DNA of 12,744 bases from an uncultured Muribaculaceae bacterium (GCA_910588245.1 CAJUQP010000063.1:1-12744); one strand, 5' to 3'; shown: positions 1-7,428, numbered from the stretch's first letter. The notes: generated by a model from the sequence alone, not told the origin. Program-made: numbers and translations.

Positions 1-180
1 GCGTCCGTTTGTCCCCACCGGCGTCACCTCAGCCCACCGCCAGCAATGGCTACTGCCTCATCCCCGATCCGGCACAGCACGAAAAGATCCGAAGGCGAAT
101 GCCGCCATGATGGCCCTGAGAAGCCACCATTACGAGAACATTGACATTCTGCAACCCCCGTCAGAGGAGATTCCCTCTCA

Positions 181-391
181 GCCCGGCCTTGCCGGGCCTC
201 GCGTGCCGCGGCCGGATGCCGCGGTTCCTGCCGCCCCGGCTGCGTAGCTCTGGGACTGCGGCTTTCCAGCCGCAGCTACCGTCCCAACCGAGTCAATGGG
301 AAAGGAAGCCCCGGTAAAGGGAAAACAAGTCCCATCCCCCGGCCAAAAAATCCGCCGGATGGCACCGCCGTGTCGAGGCTGAAAGCCTCGA
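181..391. repeat. Cluster of GC-rich short inverted repeats
   Basis: Several short perfect hairpins lie close together. At 181-187/191-197, GCCCGGC pairs with GCCGGGC around a 3-nt loop. The palindrome CCGCGG occurs twice, at 206-211 and 219-224. At 256-263/268-275, CTGCGGCT pairs with AGCCGCAG around TTCC; it is nested inside TGGGAC (251-256) and GTCCCA (281-286). At 373-380/384-391, TCGAGGCT pairs with AGCCTCGA around GAA. The shared design of 7-8 bp GC-rich arms and 3-4 nt loops suggests one REP-like family rather than independent terminators. That grouping is inference; no transposase is nearby. Confidence 0.55.
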
Positions 392-517
392 TCCCCCGTC
401 CCCCACGCCCAAACAGAACAGCAACCGCAAGTCATTGTTCTGTTCTCCGACCAAAGGGAGGAGCTGTCGGCAAAAGCATCTCTACCGGACCTAAAAAGCG
501 GACACTTAAAAACGCAC

Positions 518-559
518 CGCCGGCCTTGTGGCGACGGGTACGTCGCCACAAGGCCGGCG
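518..559 (-). terminator. 19-bp stem-loop, probable terminator of the alkyltransferase gene
   Basis: The left arm 518-536 and right arm 541-559 are perfect 19-base reverse complements around the 4-nt loop GGTA. Read on the minus strand, the hairpin lies about 43 nt past the stop codon of the alkyltransferase gene. It is followed by GGTGCG and then a run of five T (positions 512-508). This fits an intrinsic terminator, though the T run is short and offset by 5-6 nt. It could also belong to the stem-loop cluster to its left. Confidence 0.5.
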
Positions 560-601
560 AGGCAGGTGGAGTGCCATTGGATTCAGTCTGCAATTTGAGG
601 A

Positions 602-1117
602 TCAGGCGTCTTTGGCCTTGGCCACGCGCTCGTCGGAGCGCTCCATGGCTATGAGGCGCTCCTTCTTCTCCACGCCGCCGGCATAGCCGGTCAGGCGCCC
701 GTCGCTACCCACGACACGATGGCACGGTATGAAGATCGACAGCGGATTGCGCGCACAGGCGTTGGCCACAGCCCTGACGGCAAGAGGGCGACCTATGCTG
801 CGGGCCACCTCACGGTAGCTCTCCGTCTCCCCATAGGGGATGCCGGAAAGAGCCGCCCACACGAGGCGCTGGAATTCCGTGCCGAACATGCGCAACGGAA
901 TATCGAATTCCTCACGGTCTCCGTCGAAATATTCATCGAGTTCCTTTCGCGCGCGCTCCACCACAGTCCATTCCTGACCGTAGTCGGATTCGGCGCCATG
1001 CTGGCGGAGAAATTCATGGCAGACTGCAAGACCCTGCCAGCTGCAAAGACAAAGTTCATTTCCTATCGAGGCCAGGTACAGGAGCCCCAGGGGTGAATCA
1101 TATTCCTTGACAACCAT
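602..1117 (-). CDS. ogt: Methylated-DNA--[protein]-cysteine S-methyltransferase
   Basis: This is a suicide DNA-repair protein that moves the alkyl group of O6-alkylguanine (and O4-alkylthymine) to its own active-site cysteine. The family signature is complete. An arginine-finger segment (VRAVANACARNP) is followed by the catalytic PCHRVV motif, with the acceptor cysteine near residue 132, then the GYAGG segment. The N-terminal half (residues 1-75) matches the ribonuclease-like domain of Ogt/MGMT proteins, and the product of about 171 aa is full length. I chose ATG at 1117, which gives MVVKEYDSPLG; a TTG two codons upstream (1123) is also in frame. There is no Shine-Dalgarno sequence, as is usual in Bacteroidetes. 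It is transcribed divergently from tyrA. TATTTTTG (minus strand, 1206-1199) could be its -7 element, but no good -33 TTG is seen. No Ada-type DNA-binding domain is present, so it is likely constitutive. Confidence 0.93.
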   Translation of the reverse strand: MVVKEYDSPLGLLYLASIGNELCLCSWQGLAVCHEFLRQHGAESDYGQEWTVVERARKELDEYFDGDREEFDIPLRMFGTEFQRLVWAALSGIPYGETESYREVARSIGRPLAVRAVANACARNPLSIFIPCHRVVGSDGRLTGYAGGVEKKERLIAMERSDERVAKAKDA

Positions 1118-1384
1118 AATCAATTATCAGCTTAGGGAGGTTAGGGATAAAAATCAAACTTTTTTATTTAAACATCCTTTCCCACAAAAGTTCATGTGCA
1201 AAAATAACAATTTTCTCCCATACCTCCATAACATATGGGGCAACTTTTTGCAATCTCAGTTATCAAGGGCCTACGGAAATAGCTTTTATATGTGCAGCGC
1301 AAGGACGTTTTATAAAAGACCTATGCCATGATTTCCATGAAAAAATATTAACTTTGCAACCGTATTGAATAAATAGCAAATAAA
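1118..1384. other. AT-rich divergent intergenic region
   Basis: This 267-bp gap separates the minus-strand alkyltransferase gene from the plus-strand tyrA and should contain both promoters. It is much more AT-rich than the flanking genes and lacks the heptamer repeats found in later gaps. The open frame at 1107-1331 has no support from composition or motifs. Confidence 0.6.
1349..1356 (+). promoter_or_regulatory. Candidate -7 element of tyrA promoter
   Basis: TAACTTTG matches the Bacteroidetes -7 consensus TAnnTTTG exactly. It lies 28 bases before the tyrA start, implying a leader of roughly 20-25 nt. The -33 TTG is not perfect: ATG at 1328-1330, 18 bp upstream, is the nearest approximation. 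Confidence 0.5.
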
Positions 1385-2158
1385 ATGAAAATCCTCATAC
1401 TCGGAGCCGGCAAGATGGGCTCCTTCTTCTGCGACCTCCTCTCCTTCCGTCACGACGTCGCAATCATGGACCCCGATCCACAGCGCCTGCGCTTCACCTT
1501 CAACGTGCGCCGGTTCACAACCCCGGAGGAGGTGGCCGACTTCGACCCCGACATGGTGATCAACGCCGCGACGGTGAAATACACCCTGCAGGCTTTCGAG
1601 GCCGTGCTCCCCTATCTGCGCCCGTCGGCAATACTCAGCGACATAGCATCGGTGAAGACGGGGCTTCCTGAATTCTATGAGAAGTGCGGTCATCCCTTCG
1701 TCAGCACACACCCGATGTTCGGGCCGACCTTCGCCTCCCTCTCCAATCTCCGCAACGAGAACGCCGTGATAATAAAGGAGGGGGACCACTTAGGGCGCGT
1801 ATTCTTCAAGGACCTCTACAACGAGCTGAAGCTCCATGTGGTGGAATACTCTTTCGAGGAGCACGACGAGACCATCGCCTACTCACTCTCCATACCTTTC
1901 GCCTCGACCTTCGTATTCGCCGGCATCATGAAGCACCAGGACGCCCCGGGCACTACCTTCAAGCGCCACTACGATATAGCCCGCGGTCTTATGGGAGAGG
2001 ACGACTATCTGCTGAGCGAGATCATGTTCAACCCCCACACTCCGGCGCAGCTGGAGAAGATACGCCAGCAGCTCGCCGAGCTGCAGACCATCGTGGAGAA
2101 CCGCGACAGCGAGAGCATGAAAGCTTTCCTGACGCGCCTGCGCGAGAACATCAAGTGA
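1385..2158 (+). CDS. tyrA: Prephenate dehydrogenase (TyrA), monofunctional
   Basis: This cytosolic enzyme oxidatively decarboxylates prephenate to 4-hydroxyphenylpyruvate with NAD(P)+, on the route to tyrosine. The 257-aa product starts with a Rossmann nucleotide-binding motif (GAGKMG, residues 7-12). SDIASVKTG (85-93) follows, then STHPMFGPTFASLS (107-120), which carries the family's catalytic histidine (H109). The helical C-terminal half holds the conserved EEHDETIAYSLS stretch (158-169). The length and these motifs match the stand-alone TyrA of Bacteroides and relatives. No chorismate mutase or ACT domain is attached. The ATG at 1385 is 28 nt after a good -7 box, which supports this start. 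It appears monocistronic: 269 bp of repeat-filled DNA separates it from the next gene. The first heptamer of that repeat begins inside the stop codon. Confidence 0.93.
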   Translation: MKILILGAGKMGSFFCDLLSFRHDVAIMDPDPQRLRFTFNVRRFTTPEEVADFDPDMVINAATVKYTLQAFEAVLPYLRPSAILSDIASVKTGLPEFYEKCGHPFVSTHPMFGPTFASLSNLRNENAVIIKEGDHLGRVFFKDLYNELKLHVVEYSFEEHDETIAYSLSIPFASTFVFAGIMKHQDAPGTTFKRHYDIARGLMGEDDYLLSEIMFNPHTPAQLEKIRQQLAELQTIVENRDSESMKAFLTRLRENIK

Positions 2159-2254
2159 AGTGTGAAGAGTGAAGAGTGAAGGGTGAAGAGTGAAGGGTCA
2201 AGAGTGAAGGGTCAAGAGTGAAGAGTCAAGAGTCAAGAGTCAAGAGTGAAGTTG
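2157..2254 (+). repeat. Heptamer array, left arm of composite element 1
   Basis: Fourteen contiguous 7-base units in unbroken register run from inside the tyrA stop codon. They are variants of GAAGAGT: GAAGAGT, GAAGGGT, CAAGAGT and a final GAAGTTG. Variation is confined to positions 1, 5 and the last unit. The array leads directly into a 9-base-period core, and a related array of roughly complementary sequence follows the core. Confidence 0.9.
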
Positions 2255-2304
2255 TCTGACTGGTCAGACCGGTCGGACTGGTCGGACCGGTCGGACCGGT
2301 CTGA
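2254..2304 (+). repeat. Nonamer core of composite element 1
   Basis: Five 9-base units, GTCTGACTG, GTCAGACCG, GTCGGACTG, GTCGGACCG and GTCGGACCG, are followed by a partial GTCTGA. The consensus is GTCNGACYG. The core is also an inverted repeat: TCAGACCGGTC (2264-2274) pairs with GACCGGTCTGA (2294-2304). The unit family recurs at 7429-7463. Confidence 0.9.
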
Positions 2305-2311
2305 AAACAGA

Positions 2312-2388
2312 AAACTTTAACCTTTAACCTTTAAACTCTCAACCCTCACCCCTCAACTTTAACCTTTAACCTCTAAACTCTAAACTTT
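2312..2388 (+). repeat. Heptamer array, right arm of composite element 1
   Basis: Eleven 7-base units in perfect register: AAACTTT, AACCTTT, AACCTTT, AAACTCT, CAACCCT, CACCCCT, CAACTTT, AACCTTT, AACCTCT, AAACTCT, AAACTTT. They are approximate reverse complements of the left-arm units (AGAGTTT, AGGGTTG and so on). The three parts can therefore fold as an imperfect stem with the nonamer core at its tip. Confidence 0.9.
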
Positions 2389-2400
2389 ATTACGGCGTTT

Positions 2401-2428
2401 TAACCTTGAAAAACACTTTTCAAGGTTA
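2401..2428 (+). promoter_or_regulatory. 12-bp stem-loop abutting the channel gene start codon
   Basis: TAACCTTGAAAA (2401-2412) and TTTTCAAGGTTA (2417-2428) are perfect reverse complements around the loop ACAC. The last paired base is the A of the ATG at 2428. In mRNA this would bury the initiation region, so it may gate translation. Alternatively it terminates read-through from tyrA or is an operator at DNA level. TAACCTTG (2401-2408) is one mismatch from the -7 consensus, so the promoter and hairpin may overlap. Confidence 0.55.
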
Positions 2429-3381
2429 TGCTTCAGAAAATCTCAGACAGAATAAGGCATTTCTTCCATGTGGTCTCCAACATCAGGCCCATCGTCTGGA
2501 TATGCCTCTACATCATCCTCGTGCCGATATTCGCACTCATCTACTGGTGGCTCCCCGACTCTCAGTTCCGCATTCCTGAGGGTGGATCGCCGGCTTTCGG
2601 TTCGTGGCTATACTACAGCATTGTCACCATCTCCACACTCGGATTCGGCGACTACACGCCGGCCCACGGCTGGGCACAGGCCGTGACCGCCATAGAGGTG
2701 GTGTGCGGCTTGAGCGTATTCGGATTCTTCCTCAACTCCGTGGGCTCCATGAAGTCGGAGATCGACGTGGAATCGGAGATCGAGAAACAACGCCGCGCCA
2801 ACTTCGCCCTCCAGAAAGAGAAACTCTCCATCTGCGCCCCGGCCATCATCCACAACATCAACGTATTCCTCTCCTACTGCTACGCAGTGACCACTCCCTT
2901 GGCCCGGCGCGGCGGCGAGGACGCGCGCTTCAACCCCGACTTCAAGTTCAGCGACATGGCCGACCTCTTCAAGCCCTCGGGACTCTCGATGGACAACACC
3001 CGCCTCCCGGCCGTAGACCGCCTCCTGAAATGCGCCGCACGCACATCGCTGAGCCTCGACTCCCTGCAGACGCACGTCGACCTCTCCCTATGGCCCGAGA
3101 TTCTCGAAGATTGCTTCGCCTTCGTGGCCAACTACCAGATGTTCTCCTCCGAAGACTCCCTGTCGCGCTCCCCCCTCACCCTCCTTCCGCGCGACCTTCC
3201 CGCCACACGCCGCGAGGCAGAGGCCCGGATCGCCGGAGAGATTGCCGCCTGGGACGGCCCCGTAGACCTCAACAAGGGTGGCAGCCTCCTCCCTGTCTTC
3301 GAGCTTTATTATTTCATCAGAGACAACGCCGCCTTAGCCACGAAACTCGAGGCAGCCATCACCAAAGCCGCCGAATCATGA
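2428..3381 (+). CDS. Two-TM potassium channel family protein with cytosolic domain
   Basis: This inner-membrane protein of 317 aa carries a K+-channel pore. Transmembrane helix 1 spans about residues 22-42. A pore helix leads into the selectivity filter TLGFGD (70-75), and helix 2 covers about 84-107. This is the Ion_trans_2 (KcsA-like) layout with a GFG filter instead of GYG. Residues 108-317 are cytosolic and start with a charged helical stretch. I recognise no RCK/TrkA-N nucleotide-binding motif (GxGxxG) in them, so the gating ligand is unknown. An in-frame TAA at 2401 excludes an upstream start, leaving ATG 2428. Its stop overlaps the next gene's start (ATGA), so the two are probably translated together. 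K+ conduction is supported by the filter; the physiological role is not visible. Confidence 0.88.
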   Translation: MLQKISDRIRHFFHVVSNIRPIVWICLYIILVPIFALIYWWLPDSQFRIPEGGSPAFGSWLYYSIVTISTLGFGDYTPAHGWAQAVTAIEVVCGLSVFGFFLNSVGSMKSEIDVESEIEKQRRANFALQKEKLSICAPAIIHNINVFLSYCYAVTTPLARRGGEDARFNPDFKFSDMADLFKPSGLSMDNTRLPAVDRLLKCAARTSLSLDSLQTHVDLSLWPEILEDCFAFVANYQMFSSEDSLSRSPLTLLPRDLPATRREAEARIAGEIAAWDGPVDLNKGGSLLPVFELYYFIRDNAALATKLEAAITKAAES

Positions 3382-4628
3382 CCTCACCCGCCAACACACC
3401 CCACCCGACGCCGGCGTCCCCGACTTCCGGAGGATATTATATCTTCCTTATAAGTTATCTCGTGCTCCTGAGCGCCTTCGGCTCATTCGTCAACGACCTC
3501 TACCTGCCGTCGCTTCCCGAGATGGTGACATATTTCCACACCACGCGCCCCACGGTGCAGCTCGGGCTCACATTCGGCATGATAGGTCTCAGCGTTGGCC
3601 AGGTGGTGCTCGGTCCGCTCAGCGACCGCTTCGGGCGCAAGCCAATACTCATCATCACCCTGATCGTGTTCTGCATAGGGGCAGTCTGCAGCGTTTGGTC
3701 GCCGACCATCCATGTCTTCATCTTCTGGCGCCTCGTGCAGGGGCTCGGCGCCTCTGGAGGCTACTTCCTGGCCCGCACCATCCCTACCGACCTCTACGGG
3801 GGACGCGCCCTCGCCAAGGTCATGGCCCTGGTGGGAGCCATCAACGGCTTCGCACCCGCGAGCGCGCCGGTGATCGGCGGCTTCATCGACAGGGCCAGCG
3901 GATGGCACGGCATATTCTGGACCCTCGCCGCCTTCAGCGTCGTCCTCCTTGCCATAACGTTCTTCTTCAAGGAGTCGCTTCCGGCAGCGAGGAGAGTCAA
4001 GGGGCATTTCGGAGTGGCATTCAAAAACTACGTTGTGCTCGCACACAACCGCCATTTCCTCATCCACGTCATGCTGAAAGGGAGCGCCTTGGGAATGCTA
4101 TTCGCCTATATCTCATCGGCCCCCTTCATCATCCAGGACCACTATGGCTACGACCAGCTCCAGTTCGGACTATTCATGGGCTTCAACGCCCTCTTCGTGG
4201 CAGCAGGGTCGATGCTGTCGCTGAAGTTCAAGCCGCTCAAGAAAGCCGCGGTCGTGGCCGGCTGGGGACTGACGGCCACCATAGCCGCGCAGGCCGTCTG
4301 CTTCTACACCGTCAGGAGCGTCTGGGTCTACGACACCCTGAATCTCCCGATGCTCTTCTGCCTGGGCATGATCTTCGCCGTGAGCAACACACTGGCCATG
4401 AACGAGGGGCGCGACTGCGCCGGCGACGCCTCGGCGTTCGTCGGCTTGGCCGGATATGTGTTCGGAGCAATCGTCAGCCCCCTCGTGGGGCTGGGCAACA
4501 TACTCCATTCCACCGCCATCACACTCGGCATACTCACCCTCATCACCCTCCTTTTCTCTTATCTCTCGAAGCAGCTCAGCCCCGACCTTGTGCCACAGAC
4601 CGACGGGCAGGCTACGGGGAATGGTTAA
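3378..4628 (+). CDS. MFS multidrug exporter, Bcr/CflA family
   Basis: This is a 12-TM major facilitator antiporter of 416 aa that probably exports drugs or small metabolites in exchange for protons. Family motifs are clear. VNDLYLPSLPEM (38-49) in TM1 carries the Bcr/CflA-typical aspartate D40. Motif A is GPLSDRFGRK (79-88) between TM2 and TM3. Motif B, RLVQG (118-122), lies in TM4. The drug-antiporter motif C, ending PVIGG (164-168), lies in TM5. Regular hydrophobic segments continue to about residue 400. The start is fixed by the ATGA overlap with the channel stop; the longer open frame back to 2604 is an out-of-frame shadow of the channel gene. The N-terminus (about 18 residues, Pro/Thr-rich) is cytosolic. 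The substrate cannot be inferred. The coupling to a K+ channel is unusual. Confidence 0.9.
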   Translation: MTSPANTPHPTPASPTSGGYYIFLISYLVLLSAFGSFVNDLYLPSLPEMVTYFHTTRPTVQLGLTFGMIGLSVGQVVLGPLSDRFGRKPILIITLIVFCIGAVCSVWSPTIHVFIFWRLVQGLGASGGYFLARTIPTDLYGGRALAKVMALVGAINGFAPASAPVIGGFIDRASGWHGIFWTLAAFSVVLLAITFFFKESLPAARRVKGHFGVAFKNYVVLAHNRHFLIHVMLKGSALGMLFAYISSAPFIIQDHYGYDQLQFGLFMGFNALFVAAGSMLSLKFKPLKKAAVVAGWGLTATIAAQAVCFYTVRSVWVYDTLNLPMLFCLGMIFAVSNTLAMNEGRDCAGDASAFVGLAGYVFGAIVSPLVGLGNILHSTAITLGILTLITLLFSYLSKQLSPDLVPQTDGQATGNG

Positions 4629-4689
4629 ATTATGTAAAAAAGTCATCTTAATTGACACAGAAAGCTTTTTTATGCGTCTTATATATGGC

Positions 4690-4777
4690 AATGCTTAATG
4701 CATAATGCACAATGCTTAATGCATAATGCATAATCATCCAGCAATGCACAATGCATAATGCATAATGCACAATCATA
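4690..4777 (+). repeat. AATGCNN heptamer array
   Basis: Seven units run in register at 4690-4738: AATGCTT, AATGCAT, AATGCAC, AATGCTT, AATGCAT, AATGCAT and AATCATC. After four extra bases (CAGC) five more run at 4743-4777: AATGCAC, AATGCAT, AATGCAT, AATGCAC and AATCATA. The period is 7, as in the other gap repeats, although the sequence is unrelated. ATGCATTATGC at 4783-4793 is the reverse complement of GCATAATGCAT inside the array (4721-4731 and 4753-4763), so a stem-loop downstream of the exporter gene can form. Confidence 0.88.
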
Positions 4778-4918
4778 CAACGATGCATTATGCTTTATCA
4801 TCCATAAATGCCGGATGCATAACGAGGAGATTTAAAACTCTCATATATGCACTTTGCCTTTAGCCGGACAGTTACCCCGTGGTGAGTCCACGAATATCTT
4901 ATAAACATATCTACAGGA
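4778..4918. other. Leader region of the TonB-dependent receptor-like gene
   Basis: The rest of the 290-bp gap holds a small hairpin (CGTGG 4878-4882 with CCACG 4888-4892). GCACTTTG (4848-4855) keeps only the TTTG half of the -7 consensus. AGGA just before the start at 4919 is a possible weak ribosome site. I see no confident promoter. Confidence 0.35.
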
Positions 4919-7354
4919 ATGAAACCATTTTCAAGCAAGATCTTTCTATTGCTTCTTCTATCGTACACTCTGCCGGTGCTTGGCGCCGACTATAAGGTGA
5001 AAGGCACCGTCACCGACTCCATCGGCAACGCCGAGAGTTTCGCCACAGTCAGGGTGTTCACCCTCAACGACACCATCCACCCCGTGAAGGGGAGTGTGGC
5101 CGACGATGCCGGCCAATTCTCCGTCAGCCTCACCACTCCCGGTTCCTACCGGGTGAACATCATAGCTTTCGGCAAGACACCGGAGAACCGCGACATAGCC
5201 CTCTCGGAAGAATATCCCACAGTCGACCTCGGCGAGATAAAGGTGCGCGAGGCATCCAACCTTCTCGAGGAGGTGGTCGTCACCGCCCAGAAGCCGCTTG
5301 TCACCAAAGAGATCGACCGCATAGGCTACGACGTGCAGTCGGACCCCGACGCCAAGACGAACCAGCTCGACGAGATGCTTAAACGCGTGCCGCTCGTGAG
5401 CGTCGACCCCGACGGCACCATCAAGGTGAAAGGCTCCACGAGCTTCAAGATCTACAAGAACGGGCGCCCCAACAATTCGTTCTCGCGCAACGCCAAGGAT
5501 ATATTCAAGTCGATACCGGCGTCGATGATCAAGAAGATAGAGGTCATCACCGATCCCGGAGCGCGGGAGGACGCCGAAGGGACCTCCGCCATACTCAACA
5601 TCGTCACGATGGAGAACACCACAGTGCGCGGCGTGATGGGAAGCGCGGGGATAGGCTACCGCTACCCGGGGTATCCCATGCCCAACATCTGGCTTTCGTC
5701 GCAGATCGACAAGGTGTCGTTCTCCGTATATGTTGGCGGACAGATACAATCGAAGAAGCAGATGAAAGGCAAATCCGAATCGCTGACCCACTACGAAGAG
5801 TCGGGCAACGACCTTACATCCACCTCTGAATCGACGGGCAACGGCTACCTGACCTTCTTCGGCACCGACGCCAGCTATGAGCTCGACTCCCTCAATCTCT
5901 TCACGGCCGAGTTCGGAGGCTATCTCTATGACTTCCGCGACAGGAGCCGCGGCCACACGGCAATGACCGACGCCGCCGGGAATCTCCTGTATTCCTACAA
6001 CACCATCTCACGCACGAAGCCCAACCGATATTTCGACATAAACGGCGGCTTCAATTATCAGCGGTCTACCCGCCGCAAGGGGGAGACCATCACACTCTCC
6101 TACCTGATCTCGACCACCGACCAGAAACAGCATTCCACCACCGACTATGAAGACCAGGTGAATGTGCCCGTGCCTTACACAGGGATTGACAATGACTTCA
6201 ACCTCAACTTCATCGAGCACACCGGACAGATCGACTGGACACGCCCCATCAACGAACACAACAAATTTGACGTCGGCTCGAAATACATAAACCGCCGCAA
6301 CCATTCCGTCAACGACATCGACTATCTCGACGACCGCACGGAGCATTCCGACTTCTCCCATATCACGCAGGTGCTCGCCCTATATTTCGACTACCGCATC
6401 AACTACAAGCGCTTCGGGGCACGCGCCGGCCTCCGCTACGAGTACTCGCGCCTCTCGGCAAAATACAAAGACGGATCGAACGACCCCTTCCACAGCAACC
6501 TCAGCGACTGGGTGCCCAACGCGGCCATCTCCTACAACATCAACGACGCCAACACGCTTAAGCTCTCCTACTCCTCGCGCATCAACCGCCCCGGCATCTC
6601 GCAGCTCAACCCGGCCGTCGTGGAGTCGCCCTCGTCGATCTCCACCGGTAATCCCGACCTCGGCTCGTCGCGCCATCAGTCGCTATCGCTCAACTATAAC
6701 CTGATAAGCCGCCGCTTCACCCTCGACATGAGCGCCGGCTACAGTTTCTCCAACAATTCGGTGATAGCCGTGCAGAACCTCATAGACGGGGACATCCTGA
6801 AATCGACCTACGCCAACGCCGGGCGCCAGCGTTCGGTCAACCTCTCGGCATGGGCCCAATGGCAGATAACACAGAAGACCTCCTTCATGCTCAACTTCAA
6901 TTCCGGCTGGAGGCGTTACGAGAACCGCTCGCTCAACATAAGGGAGCAGGGATGGGAAATAAATTACTTCGGCCGAATCCGCCAGCGCCTACCCTGGGAT
7001 CTTGACCTGTCGGCCTACTTCAGCGCATGGAAGCCGGGGGTATCGCTATATACAAAATACGAAACATCAATGTCAGACCATCTCTTCTACGGAGTGAATC
7101 TCCAGAAGTCATTCCTGAAAGAGAAACGCCTGAATGTCAACATCGGGATATACAATCCTTTCAGGAAATCGACAAGAATGATCACCACCGTGCCTCTCAA
7201 CGCCGGCTATACCGGCTACTCGAAACAGTGGATGTATAACCAGGCCAACAACGTCTCCCTCTCCGTGAGCTACCGTTTCGGATCGCTCAACGTGCAGGTG
7301 AAGAAGACTGCCGCGAAGATCAACAACGACGACGTGGAGAACCGCAAAAACTGA
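4919..7354 (+). CDS. TonB-dependent receptor-like outer membrane beta-barrel protein
   Basis: This outer membrane protein of 811 aa has a Sec signal peptide, with likely cleavage after A23 (LGA). A carboxypeptidase-regulatory-like beta-sandwich follows (about 25-110). Next is a TonB-box-like LEEVVVTAQ (116-124), then a plug domain (about 125-235) with segments such as IYKNGRP and GTSAILNIVT. The rest is a long aromatic-rich beta barrel. This order fits the OMP_b-brl_3/TonB-dependent receptor group of Bacteroidetes rather than SusC, because the SusC-specific plug signature is absent. No SusD partner is adjacent, so it probably imports something other than glycans in the Sus manner, or acts in an unassigned envelope role. 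Codon use is GC-rich like tyrA. Composite repeats flank it downstream and the AATGCNN array upstream, so it seems to be its own transcription unit. Confidence 0.88.
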   Translation: MKPFSSKIFLLLLLSYTLPVLGADYKVKGTVTDSIGNAESFATVRVFTLNDTIHPVKGSVADDAGQFSVSLTTPGSYRVNIIAFGKTPENRDIALSEEYPTVDLGEIKVREASNLLEEVVVTAQKPLVTKEIDRIGYDVQSDPDAKTNQLDEMLKRVPLVSVDPDGTIKVKGSTSFKIYKNGRPNNSFSRNAKDIFKSIPASMIKKIEVITDPGAREDAEGTSAILNIVTMENTTVRGVMGSAGIGYRYPGYPMPNIWLSSQIDKVSFSVYVGGQIQSKKQMKGKSESLTHYEESGNDLTSTSESTGNGYLTFFGTDASYELDSLNLFTAEFGGYLYDFRDRSRGHTAMTDAAGNLLYSYNTISRTKPNRYFDINGGFNYQRSTRRKGETITLSYLISTTDQKQHSTTDYEDQVNVPVPYTGIDNDFNLNFIEHTGQIDWTRPINEHNKFDVGSKYINRRNHSVNDIDYLDDRTEHSDFSHITQVLALYFDYRINYKRFGARAGLRYEYSRLSAKYKDGSNDPFHSNLSDWVPNAAISYNINDANTLKLSYSSRINRPGISQLNPAVVESPSSISTGNPDLGSSRHQSLSLNYNLISRRFTLDMSAGYSFSNNSVIAVQNLIDGDILKSTYANAGRQRSVNLSAWAQWQITQKTSFMLNFNSGWRRYENRSLNIREQGWEINYFGRIRQRLPWDLDLSAYFSAWKPGVSLYTKYETSMSDHLFYGVNLQKSFLKEKRLNVNIGIYNPFRKSTRMITTVPLNAGYTGYSKQWMYNQANNVSLSVSYRFGSLNVQVKKTAAKINNDDVENRKN

Positions 7355-7390
7355 CCCCCCGCCCCGACCGACACTATCTGAAATAAAGGA

Positions 7391-7425
7391 GAGAGTTGAG
7401 GGTTGAGAGTTGAGGGTTGAGAGAG
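7391..7425 (+). repeat. Heptamer array, left arm of composite element 2
   Basis: Five units in register: GAGAGTT, GAGGGTT, GAGAGTT, GAGGGTT and GAGAGAG. The stretch 7405-7418 (two units) is the exact reverse complement of 7469-7482 in the right arm, giving a 14-bp perfect stem outside the core hairpin. Confidence 0.9.
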
Positions 7426-7428
7426 CAC

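Larger units (their letters stand above)
1..601. other. Non-coding or undecided region with GC-rich stem-loops
   Basis: No reading frame here is convincing. On the plus strand two frames are open from the left edge: one stops at 108-110 and one stops at 245-247. The second reads through ordinary-looking acidic and hydrophobic residues until about 180, then through a hairpin. Either could be the C-terminal tail of a gene entering the window, but nothing identifies it. From 163 onward the stretch is dominated by inverted repeats, listed separately. Frames open on both strands between 178 and 654 are GC-rich shadows with Arg/Pro/Gly-rich translations and no recognisable motifs. Confidence 0.6.

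Noticed and set aside
1118..1123. TTG start two codons upstream for the alkyltransferase
   Set aside because: ATG at 1117 gives the usual short N-terminus before the SPLG segment; TTG is a weaker choice with no supporting ribosome site.
2157..2388. CRISPR array interpretation of the repeats
   Set aside because: Units are 7 or 9 bases, contiguous and without unique spacers, and no cas genes are present.
2604..3377. N-terminal 258-residue extension of the exporter frame
   Set aside because: It overlaps the channel gene in another frame and translates to Arg/His/Pro-rich nonsense. The ATGA overlap at 3378 gives the natural start.
3695..4651. 318-aa plus-strand frame inside the exporter gene
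   Set aside because: It is out of frame with the well-supported MFS protein and is Arg/His/Pro-rich without hydrophobic segments.
4958..5956. 332-aa open frame on the minus strand
   Set aside because: It lies wholly antisense to the receptor-like gene. Its translation is Val/Gly/Arg-rich with no motif, as expected for a complement shadow of GC-rich coding DNA.
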